The notes: generated from the sequence alone by a model not told the origin. A stretch of DNA of 64,000 nt from Metabacillus rhizolycopersici (GCF_020075705.1 NZ_JAIQUM010000001.1:62001-126000), one strand, 5' to 3'; shown: positions 8,655-17,492, numbered from the stretch's first letter. Numbers and translations are program-made.

Positions 8655-9044
8655 TCAATCTTTTCTAAAAGAAAAAGGTTGTTGACTTTTACTTGAGGAA
8701 GTTTGACTTGAACCCTTTGTTAAACCAAATTGATTGAAAAGACCTTGAATCGTTGAAATCGTACTGCTTACATTCGAAATATGATGGTTTACAGTGTTCG
8801 CATCCATTTTTTTCACTGCTGATAACATTTGAGTCATAAAATCGGATTTTTTTTCATCATCATTTTGTTCAGCTATATTTTTATATTGTTTCCAAATTAC
8901 ATCGTTCTCTCCAAGCAAATACCAATCCTCGAACACTTCCTGCCATTCTTTATTACCCTTTCTGACCTCTTGCACCAACTTCGGATGTTCCTTAACAAAC
9001 TCTTTAAACTGTTGAACAGATGGATGGTTTTTCTTTGCTTTCAT
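8655..9044 (-). CDS. ylbD: YlbD family putative spore coat protein
   Basis: A 129-residue YlbD-like protein: helical N-terminal half (HPSVQQFKEFVKEHPKLV) and a Ser/Gln-rich C-terminus (SSQTSSSKSQQ). YlbD is annotated as a spore coat-associated protein in Bacillus; direct functional data are limited. I start at ATG 9044 because GAGGTG lies 6 bases upstream; an ATG at 9095 adds 17 residues that overlap the site and do not look like the family. Confidence 0.85.
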   Translation of the reverse strand: MKAKKNHPSVQQFKEFVKEHPKLVQEVRKGNKEWQEVFEDWYLLGENDVIWKQYKNIAEQNDDEKKSDFMTQMLSAVKKMDANTVNHHISNVSSTISTIQGLFNQFGLTKGSSQTSSSKSQQPFSFRKD

Positions 9045-9120
9045 TTTTTTCACCTCTTCGATACATTCGCCTACGATATCATATCGAAAAAACACTTTAA
9101 ATGTTCGCCCAATTTAAAAA

Positions 9121-9238
9121 ACAAAAGCCCAAGCGCCTTGATCAGCCTAAGGCGAGCATAAGCCAATCGAGGGGCTAGGCGCTTGCGCTGGATGTCATGC
9201 GCTTATCCACAGTACAAGAATTTTATAATTCACGCTAA
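9121..9238 (+). repeat. Dispersed repeat family A, copy 4 (short form, DnaA box)
   Basis: Head AGCCCAAGCGCC pairs with GGCGCTTGCGCT. The inner hairpin is deleted. The tail carries TTATCCACA at 9203-9211. It lies between divergent ylbD and the thioesterase gene and no terminator adjoins it. Confidence 0.82.
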
Positions 9239-9334
9239 ACAATAAGAAAATTGATTTTATCTATTAAAATAGCAATTGAAAAAGTCACGAAAATTTTGGT
9301 AAAATATTACTGACTAAAGGAGTGTGTTAGGGAG

Positions 9335-9823
9335 ATGACAAAAGACGAGCTATTACGATTAACCAATGAGGTATTACAAGACGCTCTCGAAGAAGACCAA
9401 TATGTTCTTGAACTCATTTTGACTGGATTAAAAAAAAAGCAATATCATGAAAAGAATTCGTATATAAATGCAATTCTCCACGCTGAAGGTGAATTCAAAA
9501 ATGGCCAGTTTACAATTAAAATACCAAACACCCCTATCATTCAAAATGCATTAACAATTGTCCACGGTGGTATTACAGCAACTTTACTTGATTCAGCAAT
9601 GGGAGGCCTTGTCCATCACATACTTCCTCCTGACAAAACTGTCGTTACGAGTGAAATGAAAATTAATTATGTAGCCCCTGGTGTCGGAAAAGAATTAGTA
9701 TGCACGACCGATATCATTCACAAGGGAAACAAAACAGTAGTCACTGAAGGTCGAGTTTACAGAGACGACGGAACTCTTATTGCACATAGCACAGCTAGCT
9801 TTTTTATTATTAATCGGAGCTAA
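9335..9823 (+). CDS. PaaI-family hotdog thioesterase
   Basis: A 162-residue hotdog-fold acyl-CoA thioesterase of the PaaI/YdiI type. The signature HGGITATLLDSAMG contains the HGG and the downstream Asp that binds the thioester. The last third (VTSEMKINYVAPG; TEGRVYRDDGTLIAHSTA) completes the fold. A roughly 45-residue helical N-terminal extension precedes the domain. The likely role is hydrolysis of an acyl-CoA; the substrate cannot be told from sequence. ATG 9335 is preceded by AAAGGAG (12 bases) and GGGAG directly adjacent. It is probably co-transcribed with the small zinc-ribbon gene 15 bases downstream. Confidence 0.85.
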   Translation: MTKDELLRLTNEVLQDALEEDQYVLELILTGLKKKQYHEKNSYINAILHAEGEFKNGQFTIKIPNTPIIQNALTIVHGGITATLLDSAMGGLVHHILPPDKTVVTSEMKINYVAPGVGKELVCTTDIIHKGNKTVVTEGRVYRDDGTLIAHSTASFFIINRS

Positions 9824-9838
9824 AGGTTGGTGGAGGTT

Positions 9839-9991
9839 ATGAAAAGCTTCTTTTTCAAAAAACATTGTGCGATTTGTAAAAAAACGAGTAAAATTGGAGA
9901 AATTTATTTTAATGACGATGGCGTAAAAATCTTCGTTTGTTCACTTTGTTATGAATACGCTGAAAGACGTGCATATCGGAAGGTGAAATAG
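9839..9991 (+). CDS. Small zinc-ribbon protein (50 aa)
   Basis: ATG 9839 is preceded by GGAGG at the right distance. The 50-residue product has CAIC near the start and CSLC about 20 residues later, a CxxC...CxxC treble-clef or zinc-ribbon pattern, in a strongly basic protein (FFFKKH start, AYRKVK end). It lies 15 bases after the thioesterase stop, so probably one operon. I do not recognise a named family. A nucleic-acid or metal-binding role is inference from the pattern only. Confidence 0.7.
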   Translation: MKSFFFKKHCAICKKTSKIGEIYFNDDGVKIFVCSLCYEYAERRAYRKVK

Positions 9992-10050
9992 TCTCAGTTT
10001 TCCAAGCATCATGAAAATGAAACTTACCTTGACTTTTATAGGATAAAGAA

Positions 10051-10078
10051 AAGCTGACTATGAATTTACAGTCAGCTT
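10051..10078. terminator. Hairpin terminator between the zinc-ribbon gene and ylbC
   Basis: AAGCTGACT pairs with AGTCAGCTT. The T-run is stronger on the minus strand (TTTTCTTT) than on the plus strand, but the position suits the plus-strand thioesterase operon. Possibly bidirectional. Confidence 0.55.
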
Positions 10079-10241
10079 ACATCTTTAAAATGAACGAAAA
10101 TGGTTTATTCAAGTGTAAGTGTAACCAAAAGCTTCGTGACTTCCCCTACACATAATAAAGTGTAGTTACAAGCTTCATTCTTGCCATAAACCAGTCAACT
10201 TACTTCCACTTTTCACTTATTGTTTTCATGTTTAAAGTAGT

Positions 10242-10268
10242 AAAATTTTCGTCTTCAAGGAAAGACGA
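10242..10268 (-). terminator. Intrinsic terminator of ylbC
   Basis: Short stem CGTCTT/AAGACG followed by GAAAATTTT on the minus strand, just after the ylbC stop. Confidence 0.55.
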
Positions 10269-10272
10269 TCAG

Positions 10273-11334
10273 TTAATTCGAGATAAAGTTTTGTGTATAA
10301 TATAAGCCATCTACACCTACGCCTAAATGTGTGAACTCCCCATTTAACAGTGTTTCGCGGTGTCCTTTACTATTTAACCATCCTTCAGTAGCTGCAATCC
10401 CATCTACATATTGTGCTGCAATATTTTCTCCTGCCATTTTATATTTCACATCAAATTTAGCTAGTCGGTCTACTAACGTTTCTCCATTTGGTGATTCATG
10501 CGAAAAATAATTATTCAGTCTCATATCTTCGCTGTGTAAAAATGCTACTTGTGATGTTTCTTCATCCCATGTAACTGAATTAATATTATGTCTAGTACGG
10601 ATAATATTTGTTATCGATAATATCTGTTTCTCAACACCGTCCTCTATCCCGTCCCATTTTTCATTTGTAATTTTCTTAGCTTTTATTAACTCCCCTCGAT
10701 ACGTAACTTCGTAAGACCGTTGCTTAATAAACGTTTCTGAATCTAGTGCACGAATACTTGATAACACCCCGTCAAACTTGTCGATATATAGTTGTACAAA
10801 TACATCACCAACCTTTACTGTTGGCCTTGTGTTCATATCCTCTTCTGAAAATTCAAACCGATAAGAATTCCCATCGAAATTTAGCGATAAATTTGATGAA
10901 ACAGGTGCAATTTTAAATACTTCTTGTATTGGTTGTCCAATTTTAAATGGGCTTACATTCACCCCATTACCAATACCATAAACAGTCACAACCTTATGAT
11001 TTAATATTCCAATTTGGATATATTGGTTATCTGCTTGTTGATAGATCCACCAATCATAATCATATGCTGAAGGGTCAATTCGGTCAGGTTCTCCAAACAG
11101 AGCCGTAATTTCTTCTGACGATTTATCCATAAGTGACAAAATTCCTGCTTCAGGCAATTTATCCGATTCATCAGCAATCTTTGATTCTTTTTCTGTAGTC
11201 AATGCTTCATTAGAAATTTGGATATCTTCTTCTTCATGTTTTTCGTTAGGAGTATATTGTCCAAAATACATAAATAATGTATAACTTATAATAATGATTA
11301 AAAATATAATAACCGTTCGAATGAAAACACGCAG
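10273..11334 (-). CDS. ylbC: YlbC: CAP-domain (SCP/PR1-like) protein with N-terminal membrane anchor
   Basis: C-terminal CAP/SCP domain (VAFLHSEDMRLNNYFSHESP and AGENIAAQY motifs) preceded by a CAP-associated N-terminal domain (about residues 60-200). From the first ATG (11271) the protein has no membrane segment. Reading 21 codons further upstream gives a basic start and a hydrophobic run (VIIFLIIIISYTLF), and GGAGGGG lies 6 bases before a CTG at 11334; a TGA closes the frame just above. I therefore infer a CTG start, 353 residues, close to the 346 I recall for B. subtilis YlbC. CAP proteins of this type are secreted or anchored; function unknown. Confidence 0.82.
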   Translation of the reverse strand: MRVFIRTVIIFLIIIISYTLFMYFGQYTPNEKHEEEDIQISNEALTTEKESKIADESDKLPEAGILSLMDKSSEEITALFGEPDRIDPSAYDYDWWIYQQADNQYIQIGILNHKVVTVYGIGNGVNVSPFKIGQPIQEVFKIAPVSSNLSLNFDGNSYRFEFSEEDMNTRPTVKVGDVFVQLYIDKFDGVLSSIRALDSETFIKQRSYEVTYRGELIKAKKITNEKWDGIEDGVEKQILSITNIIRTRHNINSVTWDEETSQVAFLHSEDMRLNNYFSHESPNGETLVDRLAKFDVKYKMAGENIAAQYVDGIAATEGWLNSKGHRETLLNGEFTHLGVGVDGLYYTQNFISN

Positions 11335-11614
11335 TCAAAACCCCTCCATCACTACTCTTTTTCCTATCATTATATGAAAACTCCCCATTGATATTCTAGT
11401 TATTTGTTATGAAAAGTAGTATTGCTAGTATTTCCAACTAGAAATCCCGTTAATCGTAGTATAGTATAAATTACCTTAGTTTTCTAACAATACGAACGAA
11501 ATTGCCTAAAATTCGTGTAATTACACCTTTAAAACCCTAATATCTCACATTCTTTACAAATATCAATCAATTGAATCCTCTAAGTCGTTTACTACTCACA
11601 TATATAATTTCGAT

Positions 11615-11748
11615 TCCTTTATGAACTATTGTGGGTACTAAGGCTTGTTAATGAGGGAAAAACGGAAAGTTATCCCTTACCTACTTGCTTTTTTGCTTTA
11701 GTATCATTAGGTAAGGGTTTTACTCCCCAGTAAGAATGGGATAAAAAT
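11615..11748 (+). repeat. Dispersed repeat family B copy
   Basis: Stem CCCTTACCTA (11674-11683) pairs with TAGGTAAGGG (11708-11717), followed by the tail TTTTACTCCCCAGTAAGAAT, then GGGATAAA. It occupies the ylbC-ylbB gap downstream of ylbB; the remainder of the gap is AT-rich with nothing recognised. Confidence 0.6.
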
Positions 11749-11772
11749 CATTCTGTGTCTATATGTTTATTT

Positions 11773-12192
11773 TCAATATGTTTCAGAGATATTCGATAGC
11801 GCTTCTCCAGCTGCGTTGCCTGTTATCGTATGTGTCGATAGATCCCCTAATGAAATCATCCCCACAAGTTTTCCGTTATCAACTACAGGGATACGTCTTA
11901 TTTGGTGTTTAGCCATCAAGTCTGCAGCCTCATGTGGAGAAGAATTTGATTCAATAGTAATCAGTTGATCAGTCATTACGTTCGTTACTTGATTAGAACC
12001 AGGGTGTTTCTCTGCAATCCCCCTTAAAACTAAATCACGATCTGTGATTAGTCCAATCAACTTTTGATTATCAACGATAGGGATTGCTCCAACATTTAAC
12101 TCCTTCATTTTCACAGCCACCTCATATACGTTATCAAGTGGCGTACAATACTCTACATTAGTAGTCATAATATCTTTTACTGTTTGCATCAT
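11773..12192 (-). CDS. ylbB: YlbB: tandem CBS-domain protein
   Basis: 139 residues composed of two CBS motifs (MTTNVEYCTPLDNVYEVA...GLITDRDLVLRG and MTDQLITIESNSSP...GMISLGDLS), forming one Bateman module. CBS pairs bind adenosine nucleotides or similar ligands and act as energy or ligand sensors. No catalytic domain is attached, so this is a stand-alone sensor of unknown partner. ATG 12192 (or 12189) follows GGGATGATAA. It lies between ylbC and ylbA as in B. subtilis. Confidence 0.9.
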   Translation of the reverse strand: MMQTVKDIMTTNVEYCTPLDNVYEVAVKMKELNVGAIPIVDNQKLIGLITDRDLVLRGIAEKHPGSNQVTNVMTDQLITIESNSSPHEAADLMAKHQIRRIPVVDNGKLVGMISLGDLSTHTITGNAAGEALSNISETY

Positions 12193-12214
12193 TTATCATC
12201 CCCTTTTATTATGT

Positions 12215-12275
12215 AAAACTCCAATCAGTGGAGAATTACATTATCACCACTGATGGAAGTCTTCCTTTATTAATT
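12215..12275 (+). repeat. Half copy of repeat family B (5' hairpin only)
   Basis: CCAATCAGTGG pairs with CCACTGATGG in the divergent ylbB-ylbA promoter region. The same CATCAGTG/CACTGAT hairpin begins the copy at 13051. Confidence 0.45.
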
Positions 12276-12450
12276 ATGTTGCTCTGTAACACTATTTTCT
12301 GCACCTGTTCGTTAGGATATTCTGAAGTTTTTACCTTAAAGTTGTTTTATCATCAAAGTAAGACCAAATGATGGAAATTACTCTTATTTTTTTAGGGTTT
12401 TTCAGCTATAATAGATATGATGAAAAGGCTTTAATAGGAGGGATTTACAT

Positions 12451-12807
12451 ATGAAATTAGAAACAACCGGATTAGAAGATGTGACAATTGACTTCGATCG
12501 TTTAAGCGTAATAATGGAGAATATTGGATTTGTTTTAGCTGGTCAATGGGATTATGAACGAGTTACCTTTGATCGTAAAATTCAAAAGCAAGGTGATGTT
12601 TACTATCTTCGTGTGCAAGCCTATGCTGTAGAAGGTGAAATTGATGGTCGCCATGCAGTTGTTAAAATGATCACTCCTATTTTAGGTAAGCATCATTACC
12701 CACATGGCGTTGAATATGGTGAAGGTGAGTACTTTCCTGATGACGTCGTAAACACTAGTAAGAATCTCTTATCTAAGGTATCTGAAGCCATACAAATGGT
12801 ACAATAA
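12451..12807 (+). CDS. ylbA: YlbA / YugN-like family protein
   Basis: A 118-residue protein of the YugN-like family (MKLETTGLEDVTIDFD start, GQWDYERVTFDR core, HYPHGVEYGEGE). Soluble, beta-rich, function unknown. ATG 12451 has AGGAGGG 8 bases upstream. Divergent from ylbB. Its probable terminator (12991-13030) lies beyond an inserted family A repeat. Confidence 0.88.
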   Translation: MKLETTGLEDVTIDFDRLSVIMENIGFVLAGQWDYERVTFDRKIQKQGDVYYLRVQAYAVEGEIDGRHAVVKMITPILGKHHYPHGVEYGEGEYFPDDVVNTSKNLLSKVSEAIQMVQ

Positions 12808-12810
12808 AAA

Positions 12811-12972
12811 CAAAAAGCGCAAGCGCCTTGATCAGCCTCGGGCAAATAAGACGCTTTTGAATAGAAGGTGTTTTTTCCCTTCAATTCAGAGTGGCTGTAG
12901 ACCCAAGAGGGGCCGGATGCTTGCGCTAGATATCGTGCGCTTATCCACAGTACAAGAATTTTATAGTTTTCG
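12811..12972 (+). repeat. Dispersed repeat family A, copy 5 (full, DnaA box)
   Basis: Begins four bases after the ylbA stop. Head AGCGCAAGCGCC; inner stem ACGCTTTTGAAT with CCCTTC; tail TTATCCACA at 12941-12949. It separates ylbA from its likely terminator. Confidence 0.85.
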
Positions 12973-12990
12973 AAAAACGATAAGAACATT

Positions 12991-13030
12991 AAAAAAGCGA
13001 ACTCAATTTAACAAGGAGGATTCGCTTTTC
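12991..13030. terminator. Intrinsic terminator after ylbA
   Basis: AAAAGCGAA (12993-13001) pairs with TTCGCTTTT (13021-13029), loop about 19 bases, T-rich on both strands. Confidence 0.6.
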
Positions 13031-13050
13031 TATTTTAATACAGAAAGAAA

Positions 13051-13195
13051 GACTTCCATCAGTGCGGATTTTCTTTATCCTTCACTGATAGTTTTAGCGA
13101 GACTTTCCTTAATCTTTATAGGCAGTTTCTCCACCTTCCTTCTTTGATTCACCAAGGACTCTAAGGTGGGCGCTGTGGGAATTAATTCTTAACGT
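13051..13195 (+). repeat. Dispersed repeat family B copy (both hairpins)
   Basis: 5' hairpin CCATCAGTG (13056-13064) with CACTGATA (13083-13090); second stem CCACCTT (13131-13137) with AAGGTGG (13163-13169), then GCGCTGTGGGAATTAATTC. It sits between the ylbA terminator and the GNAT gene end. Confidence 0.6.
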
Positions 13196-13233
13196 TCATC
13201 AATTCTTTGAAAAACCGTTCCATTCTATACCGT

Positions 13234-14418
13234 TTAGAAAAAGTCAAATAAGATGGATGATTTCACTTGCGAAACCATATCAAGTAAAAGATTTACTTGC
13301 TCTTCCTCACCTTGAATTTTTCCAAACTCAAAAAGGTGCTTCGGATCACTATGACCTAATAACACCGATGTTAACGTACCTACATCCATTCTTATACCTC
13401 TATTTGGTGGATTCACACAACTGCCTTTTTCCTTTTGAAACACCTGGATTGATTCTCCCTTTAGAAAAAAAGTTCCATTGTTCCAATGACATATTGGATC
13501 TGACAGATGAAGAATGAGTGGCTTGTCACCCTTGATGTAAAATGGATATTTCGCCAAAAACCTACTTACATTTACGATTTTCCCCATAAAATAAGGGTGA
13601 ATTTCTGTTTTAACCCTAGGGTTTGGTAGTAACAAGGACAGGGGATCTTGTTCATATGTTTTCCACTTTACTGTTGAAACCATTGAATCGTGTTGACATA
13701 TGAAATTCCAATAATCTTTTTTAATAGACTCTTTTAAGACAACTACTTCATGAACGATTAATTCACGATCCTTTATGGAATAAATCATATAACCATCTTC
13801 TTCGTTATCGTCATTTACGTGAATAACAACATGCTGCCCCTTTTTTAAAACGACATCCATCCACCAACTTTTATCTCGGATTAGCATACTATTATGAATC
13901 TCAATAAATCTACGATACAAACTCATTAAAATAGGAAGAGCGTCATCTTTTGTTTTTCTAATCATTTTCCCATTTTGACTATGTATAAATGTTAAATCTT
14001 CTTTTTGAATCGTATACGTTTTCTCTGTACAGATTAGTTCCCAACCAAATTTTTGATAAAAAGGAACATAAAATGGATGCAAATACGAGATATCGAATTC
14101 CTGTTCATTCATCCAATGAAGACTCTCCTGAAGTAGCATTTTGACCTTACCATTTCTTCTTGATTCAGGCCAAGACGCAACAGAAGCAACTCCTCCCATC
14201 TTAAACACTTGATTTTGAATCATGGTTTCGAATGTATAAATATGGAGCTTCGATCTTAGTTCATCATTGTCAAATTCGCCAAGAATATACTGCTTATCTA
14301 GTTTTCGTTTATACGCTTCTAGTTCACCATCGCCAATGGTAAACTGGAATGCGTATTCTGATAATTTAAGGACTTTGTCATAATTTTCATTCGTTATAAC
14401 TTTAATCACTGCAAACAT
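13234..14418 (-). CDS. Eis-like GNAT N-acetyltransferase
   Basis: 394 residues with the three-part layout of Eis/enhanced-intracellular-survival proteins: N-terminal GNAT domain (VASVASWPESRRNGKVKMLL, the acetyl-CoA loop), a second degenerate GNAT-like part and a C-terminal SCP2-type sterol-carrier fold ending in an aromatic/Phe carboxyl terminus (ILFDFF). Eis-family enzymes acetylate lysines or aminoglycoside amines; the substrate here is unknown. Start ATG 14418 has AGGAG only three bases upstream; a GTG at 14409 would be a spacing of 12, so the start is uncertain by three codons. It is absent from this place in the B. subtilis layout, so probably an accessory insertion. Confidence 0.82.
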   Translation of the reverse strand: MFAVIKVITNENYDKVLKLSEYAFQFTIGDGELEAYKRKLDKQYILGEFDNDELRSKLHIYTFETMIQNQVFKMGGVASVASWPESRRNGKVKMLLQESLHWMNEQEFDISYLHPFYVPFYQKFGWELICTEKTYTIQKEDLTFIHSQNGKMIRKTKDDALPILMSLYRRFIEIHNSMLIRDKSWWMDVVLKKGQHVVIHVNDDNEEDGYMIYSIKDRELIVHEVVVLKESIKKDYWNFICQHDSMVSTVKWKTYEQDPLSLLLPNPRVKTEIHPYFMGKIVNVSRFLAKYPFYIKGDKPLILHLSDPICHWNNGTFFLKGESIQVFQKEKGSCVNPPNRGIRMDVGTLTSVLLGHSDPKHLFEFGKIQGEEEQVNLLLDMVSQVKSSILFDFF

Positions 14419-14508
14419 ACACTCCTATTAATGGATAGTGGCTGAAAGGAATCCACCATCCACCATATTTCTCCTGTTTCATAATTGAATAGTACAAATG
14501 AAAATAAT

Positions 14509-15024
14509 TCATTCAAAATCTTTCTTTTGAATTTCCCACATTAAAAAACGACCTTCTTTTTCCGTACAAAGCATTCCTAGCTTTTCAAAAAGTCTAATTG
14601 ATCGTTCTTGTGCTACCTCACACTCCATTACTACTTTTGTTACAAACTTTTGATACGTTAACCAATCAATGAATGCATCCACTGCTTCAAACGCTATTGT
14701 TTCATCTACCTGCTTTTCATCCACATGATAACACAATTCTACCATACCTTCCTTAGAGGGCTTCCCTTGCATTAAAATATCACCAATTATTCGTTTCTCT
14801 TCATACAAAATAATTAGCCATAGCCCGCAATCATTTTTCTTCTCCTTTGACTCCAAGTTTTCAATATAGAGCGGAAGAAAGCCTTTCACAAAAGCAGATG
14901 GCCAGCAAATAGGAAATTCAATTGGTGACTGTTTGTCTAACTCCTTTCGATGAAACACCAATGATTTGGCGATATCAAGTGAACAGGGTATGATCATTAG
15001 TCGATTTGTTAAAATCTCAATCAA
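14509..15024 (-). CDS. GNAT N-acetyltransferase, RimJ/RimL-like
   Basis: About 171 residues of a GNAT fold similar to ribosomal-protein or spermidine acetyltransferases: LTNRLMIIPCSLDIAK start, GDILMQGKP strand and an ERSIRLFEKLGM helix at the end, the standard motif B/C of RimJ-type enzymes. I choose TTG 15024, with AGGGGAG 8 bases upstream and the protein starting in the beta1 strand; ATG 15060 would add 12 polar residues. It probably forms a pair with the Eis-like gene 90 bases downstream. Substrate unknown. Confidence 0.75.
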   Translation of the reverse strand: MIEILTNRLMIIPCSLDIAKSLVFHRKELDKQSPIEFPICWPSAFVKGFLPLYIENLESKEKKNDCGLWLIILYEEKRIIGDILMQGKPSKEGMVELCYHVDEKQVDETIAFEAVDAFIDWLTYQKFVTKVVMECEVAQERSIRLFEKLGMLCTEKEGRFLMWEIQKKDFE

Positions 15025-15062
15025 ACCATTCTCTCCCCTCTTTTTGATTTTTGTCATCATAA

Positions 15063-15223
15063 GAAAAGCGTAAACTCCTTGTTCAGCCTCGGGTAAATAA
15101 GACGCTTTTGAATAGAAGGCGCGTACTTTACCTTCAATTCAAAAGCGGCTTATGACCTCGAGGGGCTAGGCGCTGGATGCCATGCGCTTATCCACAGTAC
15201 AAGAATTTTATAGTTTCCTAAGC
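15063..15223 (+). repeat. Dispersed repeat family A, copy 6 (full, DnaA box)
   Basis: Head AGCGTAAACTCC diverges from the consensus. Inner stem ACGCTTTTGAAT/ATTCAAAAGCGGC is kept. The 3' outer arm is shortened (GGCGCTGG). TTATCCACA lies at 15188-15196. It abuts the terminator at 15232. Confidence 0.85.
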
Positions 15224-15231
15224 AATTAAAA

Positions 15232-15266
15232 AAGGTGACTTAGAACATTTTATTCTAAACCACCTT
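15232..15266 (-). terminator. Intrinsic terminator downstream of the cta operon
   Basis: AAGGTGACTTAGAA pairs with TTCTAAACCACCTT. On the minus strand it is followed by TTTTTT. About 120 bases beyond the ctaG stop. Confidence 0.6.
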
Positions 15267-15383
15267 GTAAATATGTTTAAATCCATAAGATTGCCTAGAT
15301 ATCAGCTAATGATTCACCGATGATTAGGAAATTGTTTCTTTAAAATGAATAGCAACTACTGATTAATCAGTAAACGAAAGGTT

Positions 15384-16283
15384 TCATTTTGCTGGTTCTG
15401 GGGAAAAATCGTTCTTAAGCTCATCATTTTGACGCTCTCTCCGCGCCCATTGGAAAAAGACATAGGCTAGAATTGTTCCATAAACGATTTCTTGGATGAT
15501 TTTCATAATCACCCCACCTAATTGTTGATCCTCTAATAAAGGTAGGATGTTGAACATATCAGGACCAGTTAAGTTTAATCCAGAAAGCATATCAGCAGGT
15601 ACACATAACGCAAGGGCATTCATCCAAGCTTGCGGTTCAGAATAAGTTGCATATAAAGGATCTGTAGCGAAAATGATTAATGCACAGGCCGGCGTTAATA
15701 AAACACCATCTGCAAAGATGTAACCAATTCGTTTAATACCAGTAAGTCTTTCCCACTCTGGTAATGTATTAAGAAATAACGGAAGCCACATAAACATAGC
15801 ACCAATAAAGATGATAGTTGTCATCGCTGCATGATAGAGCGGATCGGTTTTCACAAAATCAAACACCAAAGGGTAATGATAAACTGAAAATAATCCGTTA
15901 AAAATAAGAAGTGCAATAATCGGTTTAGTAAATAATCTCACTATTGGCTTAATGAAAGGACGATAAATAATTGTCTTCCATAACCATTCTGGAATCCCTA
16001 GGATAAGGAAAGGTGGGACGACCAAGTATAAAATAGCCATTTGGATCATATGTGTACTAAACATAATATGACCTAATAAATCAACTGGACTCCCTTTACT
16101 TATGTATAGAGTCACAATGCCTAATACAAATAAAATTTGTTGTTTCGTTGTTACTGGGATACTATTTTTGAATTTAGAGCGCCATGGCCCAATGATCATA
16201 AAATACAAAACTGTTATTACAAGCAAAATTACCATATAATAAGGACTCCATAATGCCCGAAATCCAAATATATCAAAGCCCAT
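15384..16283 (-). CDS. ctaG: CtaG, caa3 cytochrome oxidase assembly factor
   Basis: 299 residues with about seven hydrophobic segments; matches the Bacillus-type CtaG (DUF1404-like), needed for assembly of active caa3 oxidase in B. subtilis. Conserved histidines in membrane helices ([23 protein letters not shown]) suit a proposed copper-handling role. This is not the Cox11-type CtaG. It is the last gene of ctaBCDEFG, 245 bases after ctaF. ATG 16283 has GAGGAG 11 bases upstream. Confidence 0.93.
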   Translation of the reverse strand: MGFDIFGFRALWSPYYMVILLVITVLYFMIIGPWRSKFKNSIPVTTKQQILFVLGIVTLYISKGSPVDLLGHIMFSTHMIQMAILYLVVPPFLILGIPEWLWKTIIYRPFIKPIVRLFTKPIIALLIFNGLFSVYHYPLVFDFVKTDPLYHAAMTTIIFIGAMFMWLPLFLNTLPEWERLTGIKRIGYIFADGVLLTPACALIIFATDPLYATYSEPQAWMNALALCVPADMLSGLNLTGPDMFNILPLLEDQQLGGVIMKIIQEIVYGTILAYVFFQWARRERQNDELKNDFSPEPAK

Positions 16284-16382
16284 CTATTAATCAGCTCCTC
16301 ACCCTAGTCTTTCATCATTATTATACATTTCATATCACATTATGACAAAGTTAAAACGCAACCACTCATTAATATAAAACAG

Positions 16383-16485
16383 GACTTACCTATATCTATA
16401 CGGACAGATATTCACAACTTATCTCCATGTTTCACTTGACGCCTGAGGTAAGGGTAGTGCTGCCTGTAAAGAATGTGATAAATAA
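16383..16485 (+). repeat. Dispersed repeat family B copy
   Basis: CTTACCT near 16385 can pair with AGGTAAG near 16446, then the tail GTGCTGCCTGTAAAGAATGT, then GATAAA. It lies inside the cta operon between ctaF and ctaG. Confidence 0.5.
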
Positions 16486-16528
16486 AAACGAGCAACTAGC
16501 ATAATAGCCAATTGCTCATCTTCATTAA

Positions 16529-16864
16529 TTACCACCAAGAAATTGTAACAAGGGCTAAAACCGTTAACACTGCAACAAAAACACCTGAGAACAAGAAGAA
16601 TTTTGGAGCCTCATGCCCTTTGTGACTCATATGCATGAAATAATAAAGCTGGAAAATAACCTGAACCACTGCTAATAAAAGGATAAATGGCACTTTAAAC
16701 CATTCGCCAATTCCTTCATACCCCACAGCGACAAATGCAACAATAGTAAAGAAAATCATCATTGCAAAAGATACTACTTGATGTTTCATTTCCTCTGCAT
16801 TTTTCTTACGACGATATATTAAGTCTATATTTTGGGTTGCTGAATTATGACCTTTTGCCATCAT
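16529..16864 (-). CDS. ctaF: caa3 cytochrome c oxidase subunit IV
   Basis: 111 residues, three membrane segments, CyoD/CtaF family (VVQVIFQLYYFMHMSHKG motif). Small accessory subunit of the caa3 terminal oxidase. It starts one base after the ctaE stop (ATGATG at 16864), indicating translational coupling. Confidence 0.94.
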   Translation of the reverse strand: MMAKGHNSATQNIDLIYRRKKNAEEMKHQVVSFAMMIFFTIVAFVAVGYEGIGEWFKVPFILLLAVVQVIFQLYYFMHMSHKGHEAPKFFLFSGVFVAVLTVLALVTISWW

Positions 16865-16865
16865 T

Positions 16866-17492
16866 TTATCCCACCATTCCCATTAAATATACAACTGTAA
16901 AGATGAACACCCAAACTACGTCAATAAAATGCCAGTACAAGCTAGCCACATAATATTTAGGTGCGTTATACAAGCTTAATCCACGCTTTGAATTACGAAC
17001 AATTAACGTCGTTATCCAACATAGCCCAAATGCCACATGCAATCCATGGGTTCCAACCAAAACATAGAAAGCAGAACCAAGTGCACTACTTTGAATTGTA
17101 AATTCAAATGCATGTACATAATGATAAAACTCATAAATTTCCAAAATCAAGAAACCTAAACCTAGAAGTACTGTTATACCTAACCATAGCTGCATTTTTC
17201 CAAAACTATAGTTCTTCATATGGTACATTGCGTATACACTCGTTATACTCGAAAATAAAAGGAGCATTGTTGCTGCGAAAGTAAGCGGAAGCTCAAACAT
17301 CTCTTGTGTTGTTGCGCCACCCGCGTTGGAATTCCTCAATGCCAAGAAAGTAGCAAAAAGGCTCGCAAACAAGACAGTTTCTCCACCTAAAAACAACCAA
17401 AATCCTACAAATTTATTTTTGCCTTCGAGGGTAGCTTTTTCAGGCGCCGCTGGAAAATTTTCCGCTGTTAATTTTTCTTCAACATGTGCCAT
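16866..17492 (-). CDS. ctaE: caa3 cytochrome c oxidase subunit III
   Basis: 208 residues with five membrane segments, typical of quinol/cytochrome oxidase subunit III (FWLFLGGETVLFASLF; GTHGLHVAFGLCW). It supports proton uptake and stability of subunit I. The ATG overlaps the ctaD stop (TAATG). Confidence 0.96.
   Translation of the reverse strand: MAHVEEKLTAENFPAAPEKATLEGKNKFVGFWLFLGGETVLFASLFATFLALRNSNAGGATTQEMFELPLTFAATMLLLFSSITSVYAMYHMKNYSFGKMQLWLGITVLLGLGFLILEIYEFYHYVHAFEFTIQSSALGSAFYVLVGTHGLHVAFGLCWITTLIVRNSKRGLSLYNAPKYYVASLYWHFIDVVWVFIFTVVYLMGMVG

Noticed and set aside
12857..13147. 96-codon plus-strand ORF
   Set aside because: It is the coding shadow of a family A copy, a terminator and a family B copy; the same peptide piece (RLSTVQEF) recurs in other copies.
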